A stretch of 64,000 bases of DNA from Lunularia cruciata (lineage: Eukaryota > Streptophyta > Marchantiopsida > Lunulariales > Lunulariaceae). Within the stretch, counting starts at the first letter, position 1. Every line of letters starts with the position of its first letter. Below the pieces are notes generated by a model, which saw nothing but the letters and a program-made list of their open reading frames with translations, was not told the DNA's origin and did no database searches. The stretch spans positions 4,036,001 to 4,100,000 of the forward strand of contig OX419762.1 of NCBI GenBank assembly GCA_948567375.1, given 5' to 3'. Positions 10,393 through 20,418 of this stretch are shown here, one piece after another. Both the position numbers and the translations under genes were made by a program.

Positions 10393-11943
10393 ATGGATGC
10401 ACCGAGAGGACAATTTCCCGCACCTAGCTTTCCATTCCCAAATCCATTCAACATCAAGGTTATGTACATGCAGTGTGAGAAAATAAGGGTATCGCTAGTT
10501 TACCACTTTGGTAAAGAATTCATAGATAGGGTGATGAACTCACCAAACCCAATGATTCTACATGTGGTGATATATGATAGAGAGTGGGATTTGACAATCT
10601 ACATTCTATTATGATAATATGGATGTGAATATCACAAATCCTCTCCCTTTCAAGACTCAAGTAGAAATCCATTATGTAATGAGACCAAAAGTGATGTTTA
10701 GAGATTTTGTGGTTAGGAATTTCAGCGAGAAGTATTATCAATGAGTGATAGCTTCTGAGGTCCTAATGGTAGTTCCAATAGTTTGTGCACCATCCAAAGT
10801 GATCATATTGACTTTGTATTGAAGTAGACATTAGCAATTGAGTGTTGCAGGAACCATGGATCCGCAATTACAAGAGCAAGTGCGAGGAATGCAAGGGACG
10901 TTGAATGAATTTCAAGAGATTAAGATGACCATGGAGACATTACAAAGTCAGGTGCAAATCCTCAAGAAAGATCAAGCCATGCAAGAAGAAGAGCCATCTC
11001 AAAACCTAGTACCTACGACGGAAGTACTTGGAGAGGCACTTGTGCCTACAAACCCTATCAACAATGAAGCCACATTGCTACTTCAGATGAAGAAGATCTA
11101 CAACATCGAGCCTTACAAGGGTAGTGTATGATAGGAGTAGTGGAAAATTGGATCTCGAGAATGAATCAATATTTTCAATTCTTCTCAATAGAGATCACGG
11201 AGCATGCTGCAGGCGTGTTTGCATGTGAGTACTTGACTGATAAAGCCCTCACATGGTATGATGCTTGGGAATGATCCATGTTGGCAGAGAGAAGGGAGGC
11301 CACGTGGATAGCAATGCAAGAAGGATTGCTAAAGAATTTCCAATTGGTGGATTTTGTGCAAATGGCTCAAACCCAACTATGGAAATTGAGACAAAAGAAT
11401 AGCATACAAGAGTATGTGGAGGCATTTTTGGATCTACAAGTCGCAATAACCGATATGAGTCTAGCAAAGGCGCTTGACAATTCCAAACAAGGGTTAAACA
11501 AGAGGATTTGCCAAGAAGTCATGGTGCAAATTCTCGCACGGTATTTGAAGCCATTGCTTGTGCGCAAAGAATAGCAGAAGCATTGGGTGGAGGTGAAGGA
11601 GTAGTTCCACCTCAACATTATTGGGCAGAAATGCCACCCATGAGTGGACTAGTACCGATGGAATTGAGCAACCTTGGATTTTGAGATCAAGGAGCATGAC
11701 CGCTTCAAGGAGAGCGTGGAAGGGTAGAAGAACAAAGAGATGGAGTACCATGAGGAGAAGGAACTCGAGAAGAACAACACCATTGTTACAATTGTGACCA
11801 TATTGGGCACATATCTCCCAATTGTCGCACTTGTTTCCCTAAAGGCCCTTGGTCTTTGTACATGCAATCTTTGAACAACATGGAGAGGTGCATTGAAGAG
11901 GAGGAGGTGGAAATCACTTTGGAAAACAAAGATTGCCAGTAAA
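10393..11943 (+). pseudogene. Element A leader ORF and gag (degenerate)
   Basis: A short leader reading begins MDAPRGQFPAP at 10393. Gag proper follows from about 10838 (VAGTMDPQLQEQVRGMQG) with a predicted helical N-terminus, then the capsid core: ENWISRMNQYFQ, TDKALTWYDAWE, LRQKNSIQEYVEAFLDLQ. One zinc knuckle of the form CX2CX4HX4C is near 11790-11835. Breaks include TGA at 11272-11274 after TWYDAWE, also present at the same place in element B (33484-33486), and several others. Gag would form the particle shell and package element RNA. The reading was assigned by comparison with element B, where the same blocks are more open. Confidence 0.75.
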
Positions 11944-12029
11944 TGTACCTCGTGGCCTTATTGGCTCAATAAGGAAGAAGAGAAGCAAGGGAAGGAAGAA
12001 GACTAATGCGCAAAGATCTTGAAAGGCAA

Positions 12030-14203
12030 CCTCACAATTGATTGTTGTGAATGGAGTCCTAGAAGGCAATCAAGTGAGAGTATTAATCGATCTTGGAGCA
12101 ACAAAGAATTTCTTATCTCACTCTATTGCAATAAGATTGGGAATGGATCTAGAGTAGGATAGGAGTGAAGAAGTAGAGTTGCCTAACGGGCAAACAGAGA
12201 GGATTGAATCATTACCTAGACGGGTAACACTCTCTATAGGAGAATATCAAGAAGCAATTGAGTGGCGAGTGATACAATTAGCTAGTTATGATGGAATCTT
12301 AGGCATGCCATGGATGGAGCATTACAACCCTATGGTAGATTGGAGGAAGAAAGTAGTGAGAACCCACCAATGGTCAATCATTGGGATTAAGGAAAAATCA
12401 CCCAAGCAGGATCTGCCTCTATATGTCATAGGGACGGCAACTGTCTATAAGACCGATAGATGTTTCATGGGTCTAATAAAAGAAGTCCAAAGTGCACAAC
12501 TCAATGGACAAGTTCTTAAGAACTTGAAGGCTATAGTGGATGAATTTCAAGATGTCTTTCCCTATGATCTACCCTCTGGATTACCACCAAAAAGGAGAGT
12601 AGATCATAAAATTGAGACACTCCCGGGGAAAACACCTCCTTGTAAGGCCCCATATCACCTATCACCTCATGAGTTGGAGGAGTGTAAGATTCAAATTGAG
12701 AAGATGTTGCAGAAGCGGTTCATCCAACCTAGCGTATCACTATACGGGGCTCTTGTCTTGTTTGTGAAGAAGGATGGTACAATGCGCATGTGCATTGACT
12801 ATCGAGGTCTCAATCAACAAACGGTGAAAAACAAATACCCCTTACCTTGCATGGATGACCTGTTTGATCAACTCCATGGAGCGAGATACTTCACCAAATT
12901 GGACTTGCAGAGCGGTTACAATCAAATCCAAATTGTAGAGGAGGATGTGTACAAAACTGCCTTTTGAACCAGGTATGGCCACTTCGAGTATCTTGTGATG
13001 CCTTTTGGCCTCACCAATGCACTTGCCACTTTCATGAGTCTAATGAATGACATGTTTCATCTATACTTGGATAAGTCTGTTATCGTCTTCTTGGACAATA
13101 TCTTAGCACAATGACGGAACACAAATAACATCTACAAGAAGTCCTCCAAATTCTAAGATAGAATCAATTGTATGCCAAAATCTCAAAGTGTGAGTTTGGC
13201 AAGTCTGAAGTAGACTATTTGGGGCATAGAGTAAGTGTAGAGGGCATTCAAATATTGACAGATAAAATAGAGGTCATTCAAAAATAGTGTGCCCCAAAAT
13301 ATCAGACTCAACTCAAGAGCTTCTTGGGGTTGACGGGATTCTATTGTAGATTTTTCAAGGACTTCTCCAAGGTTTCACAACCTTTAATGGCAGTACTTGG
13401 CAAGGGGAAGAAGTGGACATGCAGAACCGCACAAGAGTTGACCTTTCAAGAATTGAACGCCACCTTGCTACATGCACCAATCTTGAAGTGGTATGACCCA
13501 AAATGACCAATCAAGTTGGCTATAGATACATCAAGCATAGCAATAGGAGCAATCCTACAACAAGAGTGGCATGACGGATGGCATCCAATTGCATATTTCT
13601 CTTGAAAGTTGTTACCGGCAGAGCACAACTACAACACCACCAAACCAAAAGAGTTGGCCATTGTTCTAGCAACCAAGCATTGGAAGCACTATTTAGGCGA
13701 GAAGGCATTTGTAGTAGAGATAGACCACAAACCTCTAGTCTACCTCAAGACGCAGAAGGGTCTATCTCATTGCCAAATTTGGTGGGCAAAGTGGCAGCAA
13801 CGCTTCAACATGTCAATCACCTATGTGGAAGGTAAGAAGCAACTTGCAGATGCATTCACCCGCATACCAATGGCAAACAACTTGGTGGTAGAGGTTAAGA
13901 TTAACCCCAAATTTTGACTAGAGATTCTGGTTGCTACAAAAATTGATCTGTAGATTGTAGTAGTGCAATCATCCAAAGGCATCACCAGCACCCCAAGGAC
14001 TCACCTTTTGTGATGGCAGATTATGGATCCCAAATGTCCCAAAATTATGCACCACCATTCTAGCAAAATGTCAAGATTTGGCAATTCCAAGTTATGTCGG
14101 AGTGGATAAGACCTTGGATGCAGTCCAATGCCATTACTATTGGCCCAAGATGAGCAATGATGTGATTGACTATATGCGAAGCTTCCTTCTTTGTTGTGGA
14201 ATA
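12030..14203 (+). pseudogene. Element A pol, first part (protease, RT, RNase H, integrase zinc finger)
   Basis: Protease at about 12080-12330: the active-site triad reads D-L-G (VLIDLGATKNFLS) instead of D-S/T-G, and [13 protein letters not shown] ends the domain. RT at 12540-13330: [40 protein letters not shown], then TGA at 12965-12967 inside the K-T-A-F/T-R-Y block. The catalytic motif reads VFLDN instead of VFLDD. RNase H at 13440-13917 includes NATLLHAPIL, ELAIVLATKHWKHYLG, VEIDHKPLVYLK and KKQLADAFTR. The integrase zinc finger at 14050-14200 (YYWPKMSNDVIDYMRSF) is cut by the next insertion. The frame changes several times. Element B has the same TGA within RT. Confidence 0.8.
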
Positions 14204-14676
14204 CACATTTTTCATTTTGGACGAGTTTAGAAGAAGAAGTGCCTTGCTGAAACCAAATTGAAACCAAATGGAGAAAAAATGAGGGAAAACCTGTGTTTTG
14301 ATCAAGCTCGAGGATGTCAACTTTGTTTTAGAGGAAGAAGGACTCGGATTGGATCAGACCCAAAGAAGCTTACTTTGTGTCAGAGGAGGAAAAAACTCGG
14401 ATCAGACTTCGAAGGAGGGTAGACCCGAAGAAGGGCAGACCCGAAGGAGGAAGTGAAGTCACAGGTCAAGATTCTTGTAGGGGGATATATCTCAGTGACA
14501 ACGAGTTCAAATCATTAGTGCTACATCTCGTTGAAAGTATCTTGTTCAAGGCTTTCCATTGCCACCAAAATTGCAAAGTTTGGAGGTCTGTACAAGAAGT
14601 TACAATCATTTGAAGTTTTGGAAGTAGATGTACATAGTAGTTTAATGTCTTTGGGTTGGTGTCTACAGGTCAATGT

Positions 14677-14732
14677 GACTTCGGACTTTGGACTTTGGAC
14701 TTCGGACTTTGGACTTTAGACTTAAGACTTCG
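14677..14732 (+). repeat. Heptamer tandem array (GACTTYG)8
   Basis: Eight contiguous 7-base units, each GACTTCG or GACTTTG with two degenerate units (GACTTTA, GACTTAA). It lies in the non-coding leader of the D-family insertion. Looser copies of the same motif are scattered on the minus strand at 8900-9100 in element D. It is not the plant telomere unit. Confidence 0.85.
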
Positions 14733-15099
14733 GGTTTACATGACTTTGGGTCTAAAGACTTTGCCTCAAGATAAATATTATTCAACCCGAGGTAGTCGGA
14801 CCTTGGAGTGCAATGGAAGTGACTTCAGGAATCTTGCCAAAGGTATTAGAGAGAGTTAGGATAGAGAAAAAATAGATAATTAGGATACCCATGACTTCAA
14901 TTTCAGTTTTGATTGAAGATAAGCTAGAATTAGAGGAGAAATAGCAGTGGTGAATAAACCCAAAGTGCAGGATTAGACAATAAGTGTCTTTGGGTTAGTA
15001 ACATGAGTGATTAGGGGAAAGTGGGTTACAAATTGAAGGTGTAAATAGTGTACCCATACTCTCAATTACAACTCTTGATGAGGATATAATAGAATTAGC

Positions 15100-15370
15100 A
15101 AAGGAATTGATACTAGCTAGACCCGAAGTAGATGAAGTAGGAGTGCAAATGTCTTTGGAGTTACCATCGGAGATATTAGAGAAGAGTGGGTCGGGAGATA
15201 AGGAGTTAGATAGATTACCTACTAGTGGAATTGCAGATCAGGAAAGAGTATTGTAAGAATTGGTAGAGGAGTTAGGAGTTATGAAACCCAAGGACAGAGT
15301 AGTATTGAGTGAAGTTACTTTGGGATTGGGTTTGGAAGCCGAGGAAGAAGTAGACATTGGATCGGAATAG
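15100..15370 (+). pseudogene. ORF-X C-terminus (copy 1b)
   Basis: About 90 residues matching the C-terminal end of ORF-X copy 1. Shared landmarks are VQMSLELPSEILEKSGS, ELDRLPTSGIADQER, VTLGLGLEAEEEVDIGSE and then TAG. One in-frame stop (TAA) follows QERVL. It ends 38 bases before the LTR at 15409, exactly as copy 1 ends before its LTR at 6158. This second instance makes the order ORF-X, polypurine tract, LTR a family trait rather than an accident. Confidence 0.75.
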
Positions 15371-15408
15371 TAACAGATTTGAGATTTGAAGAGGCAGATA
15401 TGAAGAGG

Positions 15409-16162
15409 TGCATTGTCATTTTGGATTTGTAGGTTAGAAGAGTTGTTGTAGAATGGTATAGTTGTTAGAACTATTGTTTGCTTCACTATTTAAGAGTGGC
15501 ATTTGCAGTCTTATGTTGTTCAGTGCTCATTATTTTTGAGAATAGATAAAGCAAAGTGCTATGAAGCAGTGCTCGTCGTTTGAGCTTGATTCCGAGTATC
15601 AACATTGCATTTGTGTTTGTGAGTGTGTCAAGAAATTTGAAGTGCAAATTAGTGTGCTTGTGAGATGTTGGATTCCATAGCCTTGATCTTCATTCTGTGT
15701 TTTTGATCTTGAGTGAACTGCAATCGGAGCAATGCCTTGACAAATCAGAGAGGAATTGTAGTGTTGGTAGAATTCTGCATTTGTGAGTGCAACGTAGTGT
15801 TGATGTGAAACAATTTTGATCAAGGAAGTTGTGCCTTCAGTAGAGGGGTGGAACACAATTTTGAGGCAAAGTTGTTTTGCAGTGAAATGACATTTTTGGG
15901 AGAGCCTAAATCATCATAATCAAGATTGTTTGGAAAGAATTGAAGGTGTTGAGATTAAAAAGTGTGAATTCGTGACAAGACTGCAAGTCAGTGCTTGTTA
16001 CTCTCTTCTGAGTGTGGTTTCTACTTGAGAGATTAAAGATGCAATCAAGAAGAACTACATTGTGACATTTGACTTCGTATTTGACCAATTCTGAATTGTA
16101 TCTATGCGGGAATGAACTTTACTTACCTAATTACCGCAAAAGTGATATTTTCCGGGTTGTCA
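15409..16162 (+). repeat. D-family LTR (plus orientation)
   Basis: 754 bp, TGCATTGTCA at the start and CCGGGTTGTCA at the end. It aligns over its whole length with the minus-strand LTR at 5407-6158. It is followed by element A integrase rather than a PBS, so it is the 3' LTR of the insertion. Confidence 0.85.
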
Positions 16163-16171
16163 CATTTTTCA

Positions 16172-16740
16172 ACAGAACAAAGCCTCTAATCAAGCTCTTG
16201 TAGGGCTCTTTCAACCTCTCCCCACGCCTACCTAACGTTGGGAACAAGTGAGTATGGATCTCGTCTGTGAATTACCCAAGACCACCTCAAGGTTTGACTC
16301 CATTGTGGTCTATGTGGACCGGCTCAGCAAAATGATTCATGTATGCCCTACCACCAAGAATGTGACCGCTCCACAACTAGCTCAATTATACTTAGATGCA
16401 GTCTTCTTGCACCATGGCCTGTCTAGAGTACTTATCACTGATAGAGGCACTCAATTCACCAGTTTGTTTTGGCGAACACTTTTTGGTTTCTTCAAACCAA
16501 GTTGGTCATGTCCACAACTTATCACCCACAAATAGATGGCCAAACAGAGTGGGATAATCACACAATTGAAGACATGTTACGTGGCTTCACCTTAGAAGAG
16601 CAAGAGAGGTGGGACAATCTACTCCCATTGGTGGAATTCGCTTACAACAATATAGTGAATGCATCCACCCAAGTCACTTTGTTCTTTCTTATGTATGGTG
16701 AGCATCCTTTCACACCTTCTAACTTGATGAAGATCCGTCT
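16172..16740 (+). pseudogene. Element A pol, second part (integrase core)
   Basis: The integrase continues after the D-family insertion with KASNQALVGLFQPLPTPT and then VSMDLVCELPKT (first catalytic Asp). The core follows: VVYVDRLSKMIHVCPTTK, FLHHGLSRVLITDRGTQFTS (second Asp region), TYHPQIDGQTEWDN (catalytic Glu side), LEEQERWDNLLPLVEFAYNN and FLMYGEHPFTPSNLMKIR. A frameshift lies near 16490-16530. Element C inserted at 16741-16745. The corresponding intact stretch in element B is 29623-30426. Confidence 0.85.
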
Positions 16741-16745
16741 AGTGG

Positions 16746-17158
16746 TGTAACAATATGGAGTTTAGTGATGAAGTTAGTTGGGCTTACAAAGTAGAGAATA
16801 AAGCAAAATAGCCTAGAATATTCTAGAAGCATCTAAGAAGCTTCTTGGGAAGCTTCCCAACTAGTTAACTTGCACCCTAAGTAGGTAGCTTCTAGAAGGA
16901 AGCTTCTAACTAGCTTAGCTTGCATGCAAAGTAGGCGGCTTCTAGAAGGAAGCTTCTTGAGAAGCTTCTTGGTTAACTTGGCTTGCACTCCAAGAAAGCG
17001 GCTCAAGGAAGCTTCTTGAGAAGCTTCAAAGGTCTTGTATGCTACCTATAAATACCCAAGCCGAAGCTCATGCTAGGCATTTGGAGTTTCCCCTCATTCA
17101 AGTGTTCCAATGTGAGTTTCCATTCTCCTATTTCTCTCCTCAATTTCGGTCTTTTACA
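16746..17158 (+). repeat. 5' LTR of element C
   Basis: 413 bp, rich in AGCTTCTAGAAGG / GAAGCTTCTTGAG words that form short self-complementary runs (AAGCTTCTAGAAGGAAGCTTCT). TATAAATA at 17047-17054 is a good core promoter. The 3' copy is about 10 bp longer because of one extra AGAAGCTTCT unit. Confidence 0.92.
17047..17054 (+). promoter_or_regulatory. LTR TATA box, element C
   Basis: TATAAATA, about 110 bases before the LTR end. It is conserved at the matching place in the 3' LTR (line 22241-22260). Confidence 0.6.
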
Positions 17159-17159
17159 T

Positions 17160-17171
17160 TGGTATCAGAGC
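17160..17171 (+). other. Primer binding site, initiator tRNA-Met (element C)
   Basis: TGGTATCAGAGC, perfect match to the usual plant LTR-retrotransposon PBS, one base after the LTR end. Confidence 0.92.
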
Positions 17172-17419
17172 AGGAATAGGATAGATGGAATTTATGGACT
17201 ACCAAATCCACTTCCGCCAAACCATTGGGACTTTCATGTCCAGATATTACCAAAGCATTATTTCACACAATTCATCACCTCACGCTTTGGGCAGTATTTT
17301 CTACATATGATCATCGTGTCAGAGGAACCCTTGATACTTCCAGTGGTAACTTATGGAGAACGGTGGACGTGTTGTATCTATGTGTTAATCAACTAGATAA
17401 ATTGAGGGTAGTGGAATAG

Positions 17420-18312
17420 AGTAGTAGCAATGGCGGCAATACCGAATGTTATCCTTGCAATGCAACAACAAATTGAGCATCTTACTCAATTGTTGGATGA
17501 ACAAGACCAGCAACGACAAGAACAGATAGATAGAGCGCCAGTTCAAGATGGAGAAGATCGCATTTGATTTCCAAAACCCAAGGTGTTTGAAGGCAAGAAT
17601 CTTCCAAGCATAGTGGAGAATTTTGTGTTTGACTATGAATGTTACTTTGAAGCCACCAATCTTCAAGACAAGCAAAAACAAATTCTCTTGGCTTCTAGCC
17701 AATTGGATGGCGTGGCAAAACTTTGGTGGCAATTCTGAGTAGAAAGAGCTGAACGACAAATTGTTACAAAGATTTTGACATGAGTAGAATTCAAAGATGC
17801 AATACTTGGTTGATTTCAAACTATAAATGCCACCCAAGCCGCACGAGATAAATTGGTGGAGTTGAAGCAGATTGGCTCAGTGAGAAGCTACATCACACAA
17901 TTTCAGAACATCATCATGCAAATTCCAAATATCCAAGAAGGTGAAGTTTTGGATCGATTTGTGCGAGGATTGAAGTCACAAACCAAATTGGAGGTGACCA
18001 TGTGAGAGCCACAAAACATAGAAGAAGCCATGCAATTGGCTAAGCATTTTCATTCCTTGGTTGCAACAACTTGGTCTCAACCTCAACCAACACAAAGCCT
18101 ACCAGTACACTACACACAAGTGGAAGAACCAATACCAATGGAGATTGATGCTATCCAACGAAGACCACTTGGCACAGTAGATAGAGAAAGATTACGACAA
18201 AATGGAAGTTGCTTTTATTATCGCCAAGTTGGACATTGCATTGCTGAATGTCCACTTAAGAATCGGCAACCTCGACAAGTTGCCCAGATGGAGTTTGTGG
18301 AACGGAATGATT
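17420..18312 (+). pseudogene. Element C gag
   Basis: Reading by frame comparison: a Gln-rich start (MQQQIEHLTQLLDEQDQQRQ), then the capsid core KVFEGKNLPSIVENFVFDYE, QILLASSQLDGVAKLWW, LVELKQIGSVRSYITQFQN and VLDRFVRGLKSQTKLEV. It ends with a zinc knuckle CFYYRQVGHCIAEC. The second Cys of the CX2C pair is replaced by Tyr, so the metal site is damaged. Stops interrupt it, for example TGA near 17736 and near 18002. The part from 18030 to 18314 is open. Confidence 0.75.
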
Positions 18313-18361
18313 AGGGAAACAAAGAATCCCAGTAGGAGATTTTGAGCCGCCTACTGGGAGC

Positions 18362-18754
18362 TTGATGAGTTCCAATGGGATTGAAGGCTCAACCTATGCA
18401 AGTTTGCTTCACTTGCAAGGTACAATATCTAATTGGAGTTGTAGGATTTTGGTTGATTTTGGAAGTTCAGAGAATTGCATGTCTATACAAGTAGAAAAGG
18501 AATTGGGTATTCCTATCAAGCTAGTGTTTGGAAGTAGTTTGATGATGCCGGATGGTAGAAAGGGTTTTGCATTCCGCACCTCACATCTTGTTACCTTCAA
18601 GATTGGGAAGGAGTATTTGGAGTGTATGAGGTTTGTAGTGGCGACTCTACACTATGATATCATTATGGGTCTACCTTGGCTTGAACATCTTAAGGTTCAA
18701 TTCGATTGGACCCGACGACAAATTCAAGTACAACACCAAGGTAGAAATTTATGA
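18362..18754 (+). pseudogene. Element C protease
   Basis: 130-aa stretch. The catalytic triad position reads ILVDFGSSENCMS, i.e. D-F-G instead of D-S/T-G. The end of the domain YDIIMGLPWLEHLKVQFDW is typical for gypsy protease. The start is arbitrary, because pol would be read as one polyprotein with gag. A D-F-G site should not be catalytic, so this copy probably lacks protease activity. Confidence 0.75.
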
Positions 18755-18799
18755 TTAGGTTGTCTGGCACCTTTGAGAAAGACGCCTAAGAATAGTCAG

Positions 18800-18979
18800 T
18801 CCCAAGATGGGAAGTTTGTCAAGAAAGTAGCCATAGAGCAAATCTGGAAGAGAGATGAGTCCCAAGATGGGAAGTTTGCCAAGAAGGCAACCATGGAGCA
18901 AGCTTGGAAGAGAGATGGGTCCTTGGAAGGGAAGTTTGTTAATGAAGCGGCCATAGAGCAAGCTTTGGAGGAAGATAAG
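18800..18979 (+). repeat. Three tandem 60-bp (20-residue) coding repeats between protease and RT
   Basis: Units begin at 18800, 18860 and 18920. In translation they read S-Q-D-G-K-F-V/A-K-K and so on, each ending about W-K-R-D-E/G. The third is more diverged (SLEGKFVNEAAIEQ). The open frame 18773-19072 spans all three. The 60-bp period keeps the frame. This kind of charged repeat is not part of the usual linker between protease and RT. Confidence 0.9.
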
Positions 18980-19059
18980 TCTATATTTGTGGTGTGGATC
19001 AAGCAGATTGCACAAGAACAATCTGAAGGGGGACAAGAGCCTCATCAAGCAATGATTGA

Positions 19060-20410
19060 TCGGATAGTTTAGGAGTTTGCAGATGTGTTTTTGGATGATC
19101 TGCCAAATGGATTACCCTCCGATCGAGGTATGCCCTTCAAGATCAAGTTATTGGTAGGGAGTACTCCAGTGAGTAGACCAATCTATCGGCTCTCACCAAA
19201 GGAGTTGGAGGAGTTGCAAACAACACTTACAGAGTTTTTGGAGAAGGATTTCATATGACATAGTACCTCTCCTTGGGGAGCACCGGTACTATTTATTCTA
19301 AAGAAGGATGGAGGACTTCGTTTCTGTATTGATTACTGTGGACTCAATAAGAAAACCGTGAAGAATGCATATCCCTTGTCTCAGATTGATGACTTGCTTG
19401 ATCAACTAAGTGGAGCATGTTACTTTTCCAAGCTGGATCTTTGTAGCGGCTATTGGCAAATTCCTATTGAAGGAGAGGACGTGCAAAAGACTACTTTTGC
19501 ACAAGGTATGGACATTTTGAGTAGAGAGTTTTACCTTTCGGACTCACTAATGCTCCAGTAGTCTTCATGGATCAGATGCATCGAGTGTTGGAGGGACTAT
19601 TGGATCGGTCCGCAGTGGTGTTCTTAGATGATATCTTAATCTATAGCAAGACAAAGGCAGAACACATGAATCATGTGCAAGAAGTCCTAAGACGACTACG
19701 ACAATGGAAATTTTACTACAAGAAGTCAAAGTGTGCTTTTTGGCAGAAGGAGGTTACCTTCTTGGGTCATAAGATCTCATTAGAGGGGATCAAGATGGAA
19801 GAAGAGAAAATCAAGGCTATTATTGATTAGCCTACCCTAAAGGATGCTACAGAAGTACAAGCATTCAATGGATTGGCCAGTTTTTACCAACGGTTCATCC
19901 ACTATTATGCTCATGTGGCTACACCATTGACTGACCTCTTGGGAAAGAACTTGAGCTTCTAGTGGACCACCAAGCATGAAGAAGCATTCCAAAAGTTAAA
20001 GCATATGGTGTCTTCAAGACCCATTCTTCAACCATATGATCCTCAACTACCTTGGGTGGTTGATTTTGATGCTTCTAACTTTGCAATTGGAGCTATGTTG
20101 CAACAAGAATTTCCAGATGGACTACATCCTATTGCCTTTGTGTCTCACCGACTAAATATAGCTGAAAGAAATTACTCTGCTTGAGATCGGGAACAACTTG
20201 CAATGGTATATGCCACCAAGGTATGGAGGCATTATCTCTTGGGGAAACAAGTGATCATGCGAACTGATCACAAGCCATTGTTGTAGACCTTACACTTGGA
20301 GCACATGAAGAGTCGGCATCATCGATGGGAAGAGCAACTCCAATTGTTTGACATCAAACTTGAGTACAAACCAGGTCGGTTCCATGTCATCCCTGATGCT
20401 CTATCACAAT
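19060..20410 (+). pseudogene. Element C reverse transcriptase and RNase H
   Basis: RT blocks: [62 protein letters not shown] and the catalytic VVFLDDILIYS (about 19617-19650). Then KCAFWQKEVTFLGHKIS and the connection region. RNase H: PWVVDFDASNFAIGAMLQQE (first Asp), LAMVYATKVWRHYLLG, MRTDHKPLL and PGRFHVIPDALS. Interruptions include TGA near 19257, a frameshift near 19510-19560, TAG near 19828 and 19960, TGA near 20183 and TAG near 20284. These are nearly all TAG/TGA. Confidence 0.85.
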
Positions 20411-20418
20411 GACCTGAT

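Larger units (their letters stand above)
14215..16162 (+). mobile_element. One-ended insertion of a D-family element into the integrase of element A
   Basis: The integrase reading of element A stops near 14203 and resumes at 16172. In between lie a leader with a heptamer array, the C-terminal end of ORF-X (to 15370), a polypurine stretch and a complete D-family LTR (15409-16162). No LTR is present at the left end, so the insertion is one-ended or 5'-truncated. An 11-base direct repeat, CACATTTTTCA, is found at 14204-14214 and 16161-16171 on the two sides. The last CA of the LTR overlaps the right copy. This would be an unusually long target duplication, or a microhomology junction. Confidence 0.75.

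Noticed and set aside
15599-15856. 85-codon minus-strand ORF, with a similar one on the plus strand at 5712-6047
   Set aside because: Both lie inside the D-family LTR, antisense to the element, and their similarity is explained by LTR homology rather than coding constraint.
16900-17040. AGCTTCTAGAAGG words as a possible CRISPR-like or regulatory array
   Set aside because: Spacing is irregular and the words are part of the C-family LTR; the 3' LTR repeats the same pattern.
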